Of a stretch of DNA of 10,028 nt, positions 1 through 6,135 are shown one piece after another. The translations under genes and the position numbers were made by a program. Source of the stretch: Chloroflexota bacterium (lineage in GTDB: Bacteria > Chloroflexota > Anaerolineae > UBA1429); NCBI GenBank assembly GCA_012513725.1, contig JAAZBQ010000100.1:1-10028 (forward strand), in the 5' to 3' direction. Below the pieces are notes generated by a model that was not told where the DNA came from, did no database searches, and saw only the letters and a program-made list of their open reading frames with translations. Each line of letters opens with the position of its first letter. Positions within the stretch are counted from its first letter, which is position 1.

Positions 1-395
1 CCCGCCGCAGCGTGGACCGTGTCGAACCGCCCGAGCGAGGCATCGATCAGGACCGGGAGATCCTGGGCGTGCCCCAGGGGCGGCACGCCCCCGGGGGCAT
101 AACCCGTCACCTCGAGCGTGGTCTTAGCGTCGGCGATGCGCACCTTTTTGCGGCCCACGCCGAACGGCTCGGCGAGCTTGCGCGCATCCACCGTGCGGTC
201 GCCGGCGGCGAGCACCAGCACCGGCCGGCCATCGACCAGGAACAGGAGGCTCTTGACGATGCTGCCCAGGGGCGCGCCGATGGCGTCGGCGGCCTCCTGG
301 GCGGTGGCCGTCGGCGCGTCGTGGCGCGTGATGCGCGCCACGAGACCGGCCGCGTCCAGGGCGGCCTGCACGTCGTCGGGGGTACGTGGGGTCAT
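1..395 (-). CDS. YbaK/ProX-family aminoacyl-tRNA deacylase (partial, C-terminus cut by the window edge)
   Basis: The frame begins with ATG at 395 and runs off the left edge after 131 codons without a stop. The protein belongs to the YbaK/EbsC/ProX editing family, soluble single-domain enzymes that hydrolyse mis-charged aminoacyl-tRNA such as Ala- or Cys-tRNA(Pro). Seen: an N-terminal helix, then IVKSLLFLVDG with the family's conserved Lys (residue 48), VLVLAAGDRTVD, RKLAEPFGVGRKKV, and the substrate-pocket stretch TGYAPGGVPPLGH near residues 99-111, followed by VLIDASL. The family is usually about 155-165 residues, so most of it is here. The TGYAPGGVPPLGH form fits the ProX/YeaK-like branch rather than classical YbaK; the exact mischarged substrate cannot be read. 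The start lies 10 bases after the stop of the dehydrogenase upstream, so the two are probably one transcript. Its SD is poor, which suggests translation follows from the upstream gene. Confidence 0.88.
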   Translation of the reverse strand, partial: MTPRTPDDVQAALDAAGLVARITRHDAPTATAQEAADAIGAPLGSIVKSLLFLVDGRPVLVLAAGDRTVDARKLAEPFGVGRKKVRIADAKTTLEVTGYAPGGVPPLGHAQDLPVLIDASLGRFDTVHAAA

Positions 396-405
396 GGCGG
401 CTGCC

Positions 406-1482
406 TCAGGCACCCGCCGCGCGCAGCGCCGCGCGGATGGCGTCGCCCACCTCGGCCGTCGTCGAGCGGCCGCCGAGGTCCGGCGTGCGCACCTCTCCGG
501 CGCCGGTCACCGCCTCGACGGCCTCCATCAGCAGGCTGCCCGCGTCCTCGTGGCCGAGGTGATCCAGCATCATCGATGCGGCCCAGATGGCGGCGATGGG
601 GTTGGCGATCCCCTGGCCGGCAATGTCGGGCGCGGAGCCGTGCACCGGCTCGAACATCGAGGGGTGGCGCCGGGTCGGGTCGATGTTCGCGCTGGGCGGA
701 ATGCCCAGGCTGCCCTGCAGCGCCCCGCCGAGATCCGTCAGGATGTCTCCAAAGAGGTTCGAGCCCACCACCACGTCCAGGCTTTCCGGGGCGGTAATGA
801 ACCGCGCCGCCAGGGCATCCACGTGGTACTGGCGGCAGGTGACCTCCGGGTACTCGCCCTGCAGCTCGCGGAACACCTCGTCCCAGAACACCATGTTGTA
901 CTGCATGGCGTTCGACTTGGTGACGCTGACCAGTTCCTTGCGCGGGCGCTTGCGGGCCAGCTCGAACCCGTAGCGTAGCACCCGCTCGACACCGAGGCGG
1001 GTGAACACGGTGCTCTGGATGGCGACCTCGTGGTCGGTGTGCACGTGGACGCGCCCGCCGACCCCGGCGTACTCGCCCTCGGTGTTCTCACGGATGCAGA
1101 CGATGTCGATATCCTCGGGCCCCTTGTCGCGCAGGGGACCCGGCACGCCGGCCAACAGGCGCACGGGGCGCAGGTTGATGTACTGGTCGAATGTCTTGCG
1201 GATGGGCAGCAGCAATCCCCACAGGGAGACGTGGTCGGGGACGGTGGGAAAGCCCACGGCCCCGAGGAGGATGGCGTCATAGTCGGCCAGGATGGTGAGC
1301 CCGTCCTTGGGCATCATCTCCCCGGTCTCCAGATAGTGCCGGCAGCCCCAGGGGTAGCGATCAAAGGTAAAGCCCAGGCCGCCGTGGACCTCGCAGACGG
1401 TCTCCAGCGTCTGTACTGCCTGATCGACTGTGTCGATGCCGATGCCGTCGCCGGGAACCACCGCGATACGATAGGTGCGCAT
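406..1482 (-). CDS. dmlA: Tartrate dehydrogenase / D-malate dehydrogenase (decarboxylating), isocitrate/isopropylmalate dehydrogenase superfamily
   Basis: A 358-residue soluble enzyme that probably oxidises D-malate (to pyruvate and CO2) or tartrate with NAD and a divalent metal. The match to the E. coli DmlA/YeaU and Pseudomonas tartrate dehydrogenase group is strong along the whole length (E. coli is about 361 residues). Seen: AVVPGDGIG at 7-15; the branch-specific SLWGLLLPIRKTFDQY at 86-101 followed by INLRP; RENTEGEY at 131-138; TKSN with the catalytic Lys189; the metal-binding Asp222 (HVDALAARF); the family signature SNLFGDILTDLG at 241-252 with Asp246 and Asp250; and HGSAPDIAG at 281-289 for the nucleotide. 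The chosen ATG has GGAG 8 bases upstream (1491-1494) and lies downstream of the promoter at 1526-1554. The frame stays open to 1647, but that extension crosses the promoter and lacks family similarity. It is cotranscribed with the YbaK-family gene 10 bases downstream. Leucine biosynthesis (leuB) is less likely, because SLWG and FDQY are not IPMDH features and no leu genes are nearby. Confidence 0.88.
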   Translation of the reverse strand: MRTYRIAVVPGDGIGIDTVDQAVQTLETVCEVHGGLGFTFDRYPWGCRHYLETGEMMPKDGLTILADYDAILLGAVGFPTVPDHVSLWGLLLPIRKTFDQYINLRPVRLLAGVPGPLRDKGPEDIDIVCIRENTEGEYAGVGGRVHVHTDHEVAIQSTVFTRLGVERVLRYGFELARKRPRKELVSVTKSNAMQYNMVFWDEVFRELQGEYPEVTCRQYHVDALAARFITAPESLDVVVGSNLFGDILTDLGGALQGSLGIPPSANIDPTRRHPSMFEPVHGSAPDIAGQGIANPIAAIWAASMMLDHLGHEDAGSLLMEAVEAVTGAGEVRTPDLGGRSTTAEVGDAIRAALRAAGA

Positions 1483-1525
1483 GCTCTCTTCTCCGCCGGG
1501 ATCACGATAGGATGAACGTCGGGCC

Positions 1526-1554
1526 ATTGTACCGCCCGCCACGGGCCCGAGCAA
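1526..1554 (-). promoter_or_regulatory. Predicted sigma-70 promoter for the dmlA-ybaK pair
   Basis: Read on the minus strand: -35 TTGCTC (1549-1554), 17-base spacer, -10 TACAAT (1526-1531, one base off consensus). Transcription would begin near 1519, leaving a leader of about 37 bases with GGAG before the ATG at 1482. It stands back to back with the promoter at 1591-1618; 36 bases separate the two -35 boxes. Confidence 0.7.
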
Positions 1555-1590
1555 GGTGCGGGCGACCCGATCGTCCCGTCGCGGCGCGGC

Positions 1591-1618
1591 TTGTCTTCGC
1601 GGTCGAATGGGGTATAGT
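1591..1618 (+). promoter_or_regulatory. Predicted sigma-70 promoter for the CDP-alcohol phosphatidyltransferase-like gene
   Basis: -35 TTGTCT (1591-1596), 16-base spacer, -10 TATAGT (1613-1618). The start of transcription would be near 1625. This gives a leader of about 64 bases to the preferred ATG at 1689. It would also make an in-frame ATG at 1626 nearly leaderless, so a longer product starting there cannot be excluded. Confidence 0.6.
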
Positions 1619-1677
1619 GGAGGGGATGAGCGCGGAGCCCCATTCATCTCCAGCGCCTGCTACTACTACACGACAGC

Positions 1678-1682
1678 GGAGG
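1678..1682 (+). promoter_or_regulatory. Shine-Dalgarno GGAGG that decides the start of the phosphatidyltransferase-like gene
   Basis: GGAGG lies 6 bases before ATG 1689. It directly abuts ATG 1683, which is too close, and lies downstream of ATG 1626. It therefore favours 1689 over the two upstream in-frame ATGs. Confidence 0.65.
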
Positions 1683-1688
1683 ATGCGC

Positions 1689-2243
1689 ATGCCCTGGATG
1701 AAGCATCTCGCAGATGCACTGACCGGATCGCGGCTGATACTGTCCGCGGCGCTCGCCGTGCTGGGAACCGTGTCGGGATCCGGAGCGTTGGAAGCCGGCG
1801 CCGCGATGGTCCTGGCTGCCTGGACGACGGATGCGCTGGACGGTCCCCTGGCGCGTCGCAGCGGTTGCAGTCAGACGTGGATCGGCCGCATCGACCTGCC
1901 CATCGACGTGCTGCTGGCCCTCGCCCTGCTGCACCTGATGCGAAGCGCTGGGATGACGCCCCCGTTCGTCGCCGTGGCGTACGTGCTGGGCTGGGCGCTG
2001 ATCCTGTGGCGCTGCGGCGGACTCACGAAACCTCTGGGGGCGGCCTTCCAGGGGCCGGTGTACGTGTGGTTCACCGCCTGCCTCCTCGCCCGGGGCATGT
2101 TCATCGGCCGGATGATGCTGGTGTGGGTCGCGACCTATGCCGCCATCGCCTGGCGGCGCCTGCTGTTCCGCGATATCCCCGATTTCCTGCGCGGCGTGCG
2201 TCGCGCCGCCGGGGAGATCCTCTCCGGGGCGCCGACCGAGTAG
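1689..2243 (+). CDS. CDP-alcohol phosphatidyltransferase-like integral membrane enzyme
   Basis: A 184-residue polytopic membrane protein. Enzymes of this family (PgsA, PssA and relatives) transfer a phosphatidyl or related group from a CDP-alcohol to an acceptor alcohol in phospholipid synthesis. Seen: an N-terminal LTGSRLILS segment typical of the first helix (residues 11-19), then the catalytic motif D48-x2-D51-G-x2-A-R-x8-x-x3-D69-x3-D73, which keeps all four metal-binding or catalytic Asp at canonical spacing. The Gly expected at position 65 is Ile, with a Gly one residue later. Several hydrophobic segments follow (about 75-88, 93-107, 122-136, 138-155), then a short charged cytoplasmic tail. 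Length is typical of the family (about 180-200). The start at 1689 is chosen for its GGAGG at 6-base spacing; 1626 is the alternative, adding 21 low-complexity residues. It has its own divergent promoter. The acceptor alcohol cannot be told from sequence, so no gene name is given. Confidence 0.82.
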   Translation: MPWMKHLADALTGSRLILSAALAVLGTVSGSGALEAGAAMVLAAWTTDALDGPLARRSGCSQTWIGRIDLPIDVLLALALLHLMRSAGMTPPFVAVAYVLGWALILWRCGGLTKPLGAAFQGPVYVWFTACLLARGMFIGRMMLVWVATYAAIAWRRLLFRDIPDFLRGVRRAAGEILSGAPTE

Positions 2244-2298
2244 ACCCCGCTCTCGGGCGCACCAGAACGCTTGCTCCCCTCTCGCGATAGAGATGCTG

Positions 2299-2327
2299 TT
2301 GCGCGTGACGAACGCTTGTGCTATGAT
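2299..2327 (+). promoter_or_regulatory. Predicted sigma-70 promoter for the 61-residue small protein
   Basis: -35 TTGCGC (2299-2304), 17-base spacer, -10 TATGAT (2322-2327). Transcription would start near 2334, about 31 bases before the ATG at 2365, which has its own strong SD. It lies in an otherwise geneless stretch between 2244 and 2364, and supports the small downstream frame as a real gene. Confidence 0.6.
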
Positions 2328-2364
2328 GGGTCCCAACGAACGCACGTTCCAATGGGAGGGGCTC

Positions 2365-2550
2365 ATGGGCGCCGTCATCGCGATTCTCCTCATCCTGGTG
2401 CTACTCAGCGGACTGGACGCCGGGGCCTGGCCGGACCCGCCCCGGCGGAGGGCGCCTGGCCGCGTGCCCCCCGCCCCCCGCCTGCCCCACGGCCCGGCCC
2501 CCGGCGCGCCCCGCCCCTATGCGGCGGCAGGGCGCTGGTGGTGGGAGTAA
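2365..2550 (+). CDS. Small hypothetical membrane or secreted protein, Pro/Arg-rich, ending in Trp-Trp-Trp-Glu
   Basis: I do not recognise this 61-residue protein. Residues 2-17 form one strongly hydrophobic segment (AVIAILLILVLLSGL) with no basic residue before it. Then follow DAGAW, which could be a signal peptidase site after Ala21, and a tail of about 40 residues very rich in Pro, Arg, Ala and Gly (PDPPRRRAPGR near 23-33), ending in GRWWWE. It may be a single-pass anchor with an extended tail or a short exported peptide. Support for it being a gene: ATG with GGAGG 5 bases upstream (2355-2359), a promoter at 2299-2327, and an intergenic position. Against: the Pro/Arg/Ala/Gly-rich tail is what random GC-rich sequence would give. 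It ends 21 bases before the -35 box of the next gene, so it is probably transcribed by itself. Confidence 0.55.
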   Translation: MGAVIAILLILVLLSGLDAGAWPDPPRRRAPGRVPPAPRLPHGPAPGAPRPYAAAGRWWWE

Positions 2551-2571
2551 CCAACGGGACACTCGGGCGCT

Positions 2572-2600
2572 TTGGTAACCCGCGCGGGCTCGCATATAAT
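2572..2600 (+). promoter_or_regulatory. Predicted strong sigma-70 promoter for the DUF4015 lipoprotein
   Basis: -35 TTGGTA (2572-2577), 17-base spacer, perfect -10 TATAAT (2595-2600). Transcription would begin near 2607, about 45 bases before the ATG at 2652. Confidence 0.72.
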
Positions 2601-2644
2601 GCCCGCTACCTCTAGCCGTTGCCTATGCCTAATCCCCGGGGTCC

Positions 2645-2649
2645 AGGAG
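2645..2649 (+). promoter_or_regulatory. Shine-Dalgarno AGGAG close to the lipoprotein start
   Basis: AGGAG lies only 2 bases before ATG 2652, a short spacing, and 20 bases before the next in-frame ATG (2670). No SD precedes the earlier in-frame TTG 2619 or ATG 2625. ATG 2652 is the best of the available starts but not a comfortable one. Confidence 0.45.
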
Positions 2650-2651
2650 AA

Positions 2652-4928
2652 ATGCCACAACATCGGATAATGCGTCGCTGCTGGTTCGCGTGCGGTGTCC
2701 TCGTGACCCTCCTCCTTGCCGGGATCCTCTCGGGATGTGGACGGGCCGAATTCGCCGTTTCCGGACGGGTGCTGGATCGGGCGACCGGCGAACCTCTGTC
2801 GGACGCCCAGGTATCCCTCGGTCGCCGGGGGGTACAAAGCGATTCCGACGGGTTCTTTAGCCTGCCGCTCAAGGGCGGAAGCCACCAGTTGCAGGCTGCC
2901 CTCCCCGGATACCTGACGCAAGCGTTCACCGCCACGGTCTCGGCGGAGACGCCTCTCCTGGAGACCGACGTGCACCTGGATCGGCGCACGCTGCGCGGCA
3001 CGCTGACCGACGCGCGCACCGGGGAGCCGGTGGCCGGCGCCACGGTGGCGCTGGGCGGCGCCGAGGCGGAGAGCGGCGCGGACGGCGCCTTTGGGGTGGA
3101 TGCCGTCGCGTTCGGGCCCCTGCGCGTCTCCGCCGCCGGGTATCTGCCGGCCGAGTGGCCCCAGGCCGATGTAGAAGCCTCCTTTGACCGCTCCGGCCAG
3201 GCCACGCGCAGTGCCGACATGACGCTGACCCCCCGGGTCCTTAGTGGCGCCGTCACCTCGGTGAACGGCGGCACGCCCCTGGCGGGGGTGTCGGTCTCCA
3301 CCGCGCTGGGCGCCACGCAGACCGACGAGGCCGGGCGCTATGAGCTCGCCTACGTGGAGCCGGGCACGCCGGTGGTCTTTGGCGGCACCGAGTACCGCAC
3401 GGTCGAGGTGGACTACGAGGGGCAGGAGACCCAGGACGCCGCGGTAGAGCCCTGGGCGGTGGCCTTTTCCATCACCGACGCGACCGGCGGCGCCGCCCTG
3501 GCCGGGGTCTCTGTGGAGGCCGGCGGGCAGGCGGTGGAGACCGACGCCTCTGGCGCCGCGGTGCTGAACGGCGTGATGCCCGAGACCCCCATCACCGTCC
3601 GCTTGGACGGCTATGGGGAGGTGTCCGTGGTCTATGCCGGCGAGCGCGACTATGCGCTGACCCTGGAGCGCTCCCGGCTCCAGGGCACGTTGACCCGCGC
3701 CGAGGATGGCGCCCCCGTGGCGAACGGGCTGGTGCAGGTGTTCACCGCCGGCGGCGATGAGCCCCTGCTGGTGCGCTCGGATGCCGAGGGACGCTTCCTC
3801 CTCGAGGACGTCGGCAACGTCGAGAGCATTACCGTCAAGGCCCCCGGCTACCGCCGGGTGAGCCAGCCGGTCACCGACATGTTGGCTGCCGACGTGGCCC
3901 TGGAGCCCTTTGCCTTCCGCGGCGTGTACATCCCCTTTGGCCTGTTGCCCCTGCCCGATACGGTGTATGGCATCCTGGACCTGGTGGAGAGCACGGGGAT
4001 GAACGGCGTTGTCGTGGACGTCAAGGGCGACTGGGCGCGCATCGCCTGGGACAGCCCAAACCCCGTGGCCCAAGAGATCGAGGCCTATTCCCCCTACGGC
4101 ATGGACCTGCGCGAACTGGTGGACGAGTGCCATCGCCGGGGGATCTATGTCGTGGGCCGCATCGTGGTGTTCAAGGACGAGCTGCTGGGCAAGGCCAAGC
4201 CGGAATGGGCCGCCAAGCGGCCGGATGGCTCGCTGTACACCGACTATGAGGGCCTGGCCTGGGTGGACCCCTTCCTCCAGGAGGTGCGCGATTACAACAT
4301 CGCCCTGGCGGTCGAGGTGGCTGAGCTGGGCTTTGACGAGGTGCAACTCGACTATTTGCGCTTCCCCTCCGATGGCGCCGGCGTGCTGCGCCTCCTCTAC
4401 GGGGCCGATGGCGTCGAGGCCGATTTCGACACGCGCACCGCGGCGATGGAAGAGTTCTGCGCCCAGATCTATGCCGCCATGGAACGGACGCCGGCCTTCC
4501 TCTCCGCCGACATCTTTGGCCTGACGCCCTTTGTGGGCGCCTCCGCAGACATGGGCATCGGCCAGCGGGTGGAGGACATTGCCCCGCACATGGACTACGT
4601 ATCGCCGATGGCCTACCCGACCACCTACGCGCCGGGCACCCTGGGCTTTGCCAACCCCGGCCGCGAGCCGTACCAGTTCGTGTACCGGACTGTCCACGCC
4701 CTCCGCGAGCGTACCGACACCATCGTGCGTCCCTGGCTGCAGTACTATTCCATCGGCGGGATCTACTATGGCACGTTCGAGTTCCTCGAGCAGCGCAAGG
4801 GCGCCGAGGACGCCGGCGCGGTCGGCTGGATCTGGTGGAACGCCCGGGGCCAGTACGAGCCGGATGCGCTCTACCCGGATGCCGTGGCCAACACGCCCGG
4901 CCTCTCCAGTCCGCCCTCGATGGACTGA
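2652..4928 (+). CDS. Lipoprotein with five carboxypeptidase-regulatory-like repeats and a C-terminal DUF4015 putative glycoside hydrolase domain
   Basis: 758 residues. The N-terminus is a lipoprotein signal: basic residues, a hydrophobic run, then LSGC with the lipid-carrying Cys29 (Cys22 if ATG 2670 is used). Five tandem Ig-like domains of the carboxypeptidase D regulatory type follow, starting near residues 34, 114, 197, 271 and 343. Each has the pattern of opening strand, G-x-P(or A)-[LV]-x-[GD]-[AV]-x-V, then a T/SD-x-x-G-x-[FY/A] turn, and usually a closing GY. Residues 422-758 form a TIM-barrel-like domain matching DUF4015 (putative glycosyl hydrolase): GVYIPFG, GVVVDVKGD at 452-460, GRIVVFKDELL, FDEVQLDYLRFPSDG with candidate catalytic Asp567, and MDYVSPMAYP at 647-656. 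Expected location is the outer face of the membrane, probably acting on a cell-wall or extracellular glycan; the substrate is unknown. It is a single-gene unit with promoter 2572-2600 and terminator 4953-4982. The domain calls rest on pattern recognition; catalytic activity is inferred only. Confidence 0.85.
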   Translation: MPQHRIMRRCWFACGVLVTLLLAGILSGCGRAEFAVSGRVLDRATGEPLSDAQVSLGRRGVQSDSDGFFSLPLKGGSHQLQAALPGYLTQAFTATVSAETPLLETDVHLDRRTLRGTLTDARTGEPVAGATVALGGAEAESGADGAFGVDAVAFGPLRVSAAGYLPAEWPQADVEASFDRSGQATRSADMTLTPRVLSGAVTSVNGGTPLAGVSVSTALGATQTDEAGRYELAYVEPGTPVVFGGTEYRTVEVDYEGQETQDAAVEPWAVAFSITDATGGAALAGVSVEAGGQAVETDASGAAVLNGVMPETPITVRLDGYGEVSVVYAGERDYALTLERSRLQGTLTRAEDGAPVANGLVQVFTAGGDEPLLVRSDAEGRFLLEDVGNVESITVKAPGYRRVSQPVTDMLAADVALEPFAFRGVYIPFGLLPLPDTVYGILDLVESTGMNGVVVDVKGDWARIAWDSPNPVAQEIEAYSPYGMDLRELVDECHRRGIYVVGRIVVFKDELLGKAKPEWAAKRPDGSLYTDYEGLAWVDPFLQEVRDYNIALAVEVAELGFDEVQLDYLRFPSDGAGVLRLLYGADGVEADFDTRTAAMEEFCAQIYAAMERTPAFLSADIFGLTPFVGASADMGIGQRVEDIAPHMDYVSPMAYPTTYAPGTLGFANPGREPYQFVYRTVHALRERTDTIVRPWLQYYSIGGIYYGTFEFLEQRKGAEDAGAVGWIWWNARGQYEPDALYPDAVANTPGLSSPPSMD

Positions 4929-4952
4929 GCCGGGGGACCGTGGCCCATAGAC

Positions 4953-4982
4953 AAGAGCCGCTCGATGCCGAGCGGCTCTTTT
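4953..4982 (+). terminator. Rho-independent terminator after the lipoprotein gene, possibly acting on both strands
   Basis: A perfect 12-bp stem (4953-4964 paired with 4969-4980) with an ATGC loop and a GC-rich middle, followed by TTTT overlapping its end (4979-4982). It begins 24 bases after the lipoprotein stop. On the minus strand the same stem is followed by TTGTCTAT, a weaker U tract, so it may also end the convergent lysC operon, whose last stop is at 5014. Confidence 0.9.
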
Positions 4983-5013
4983 CGTGGAGGGCGCGATCCG
5001 AGGACCGATCCGG

Positions 5014-6135
5014 TCAGGCGATCGGGTCGCCGTACACCTTCATTGTCGTGCGGTGGATCGGCTGGCAGCCGCGGGCCGCAGAAGCCGGGGTGGGCAGGGA
5101 GGCCTCGTCGGGCTTGTCGGAGACGCCCATCACCAGGACGCCCTGGGCGGCGAGGTGCCGGGCCAGGCTGGCCACCTCCTCGGTGATGACGATCTCCCGC
5201 GCCAACACCTCCTCGGCGGGTGCGTCGTCCGGCAGCACGTCCATCGACGCCACCGTCTCCAGGAACTCCCGGCGTCGGAACCCCTTGTACGGGGTGGGGT
5301 CCTGCGCGGCGATGCCCCGGCAGACCTCGTCGTGGGCGGCGCGCAGCCCTTCCGGCATCGCGCCGCGGCGCGCATCGCAGAGGGCGGCGAGCTCTTCGAT
5401 GGTGCGCAGCGTCCCCGCCTCCAGCCCGGCCCAGAGCGCATCCGCCGGGCAGACGCCGCCCAGTACCATCAGGGTGATGTAGGCGAGGTAGTCCTGGTTG
5501 TCGCCGGTAAAGCAATGGTAGGTCGGCTGGTTCAGGGCATCGTACACGCGGCGAAAGGCGGCCTCGTCGAGGGCTCCATCCAGCGCGCTGCGCAGGGTGC
5601 GCCGCATGGCCCGCACCCGGGCGGTGTCGATCACCCCGTCGTTGCGCCCCCGGGCGCCCAGGGCGGTCTTGTCCAGGTCGATGAGGAGCGCCGTCGTCTC
5701 GTCGCAGGGGTAGCCGGCCTCTTGCACCCCGCCGTAAAAGTCGGCGAGGGCGCCCCAACGGTTGGCCACCATCAGGACGTCCTGCCACGCGCAGGCGGCC
5801 GGCTCCTCGGGGCGGTCGGCGCCGATGAACCCCCGCATCGGCAGGTGCTCGCCGAGGTGGCGGGCCGCGGTGCCGTCGTTCAGGAGGGTGTCGCCGATGA
5901 GGAGCGCCCGCTCGATGGGCCGCGTCACCCCCCGGGCCCGTTGCGCCTCGCCCAGGAGGAGGAGGAGCGCCCGGGCGTATTCGGGCGTCGTCTTGCGCGG
6001 GATGTAGTAACGCTCCAGCCCCGCCTCTGACCACAGGGCGTGCAGCCCCCGCTGGCCCTCACAGGTGGGCTCCAGGTTGCGATACAGGACGCAGTCCGCC
6101 ATGAAATCCGCCAGCGTGCTCTTGGCCCAGGTCAC
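5014..6135 (-). CDS. HAD-like protein of unknown function with unusual motif order, coupled to asd
   Basis: 373 residues from GTG 6135, whose GTGA overlaps the asd stop; AAGGGG lies 8 bases upstream. I do not recognise a named family, but haloacid-dehalogenase (HAD) motifs are visible. LLIGDTLLNDG at 78-88 resembles motif IV (GDxxxxD). LLIDLDKTALG at 150-160 is a clear motif I (DxDxT) with the would-be nucleophile Asp153. VMGVSDKPDEAS at 335-346 resembles motif II (Ser339) in the form seen in phosphoglycolate-phosphatase-like enzymes. Between I and II lie about 180 mostly helical residues with a GDNQDY segment at 211-216, like a large cap domain. The usual order is I, II, III, IV; here IV precedes I, and the chain ends 27 residues after the motif II region. 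This suggests a circularly permuted HAD domain or an incomplete one. As the third gene of lysC-asd it may process an amino-acid-pathway intermediate, but that is a guess. ATG 6102 is an alternative shorter start. Confidence 0.78.
   Translation of the reverse strand: MTWAKSTLADFMADCVLYRNLEPTCEGQRGLHALWSEAGLERYYIPRKTTPEYARALLLLLGEAQRARGVTRPIERALLIGDTLLNDGTAARHLGEHLPMRGFIGADRPEEPAACAWQDVLMVANRWGALADFYGGVQEAGYPCDETTALLIDLDKTALGARGRNDGVIDTARVRAMRRTLRSALDGALDEAAFRRVYDALNQPTYHCFTGDNQDYLAYITLMVLGGVCPADALWAGLEAGTLRTIEELAALCDARRGAMPEGLRAAHDEVCRGIAAQDPTPYKGFRRREFLETVASMDVLPDDAPAEEVLAREIVITEEVASLARHLAAQGVLVMGVSDKPDEASLPTPASAARGCQPIHRTTMKVYGDPIA

Noticed and set aside
1483..1647. Longer N-terminus of the dehydrogenase using the open frame up to 1647
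   Set aside because: The extension crosses the -10 and -35 boxes at 1526-1554 and has no similarity to the family, while ATG 1482 has GGAG at 8 bases and the standard MRTYRIAVVPGDGIG start.
1644..2393. 249-codon minus-strand frame opposite the phosphatidyltransferase-like gene
   Set aside because: The opposite strand carries the complete CDP-AP motif, a promoter and an SD; this frame is charged and low complexity without family features.
2517..4697. 726-codon open frame on the minus strand opposite the lipoprotein gene
   Set aside because: It is antisense to a gene with clear lipobox, repeats and domain motifs. Its product is rich in His, Gly, Arg and Ala with no domain, as expected of a GC-rich shadow frame.
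4984..6030. 348-codon plus-strand frame opposite the HAD-like gene
   Set aside because: A shadow frame of a GC-rich gene; it starts right after the terminator with no promoter and has no recognisable motif.
4871..6034. 387-codon minus-strand frame overlapping the HAD-like gene in another phase
   Set aside because: The product is Arg/Pro/Gly-rich low complexity, has no SD, and conflicts with the frame that carries the HAD motifs and the GTGA coupling.
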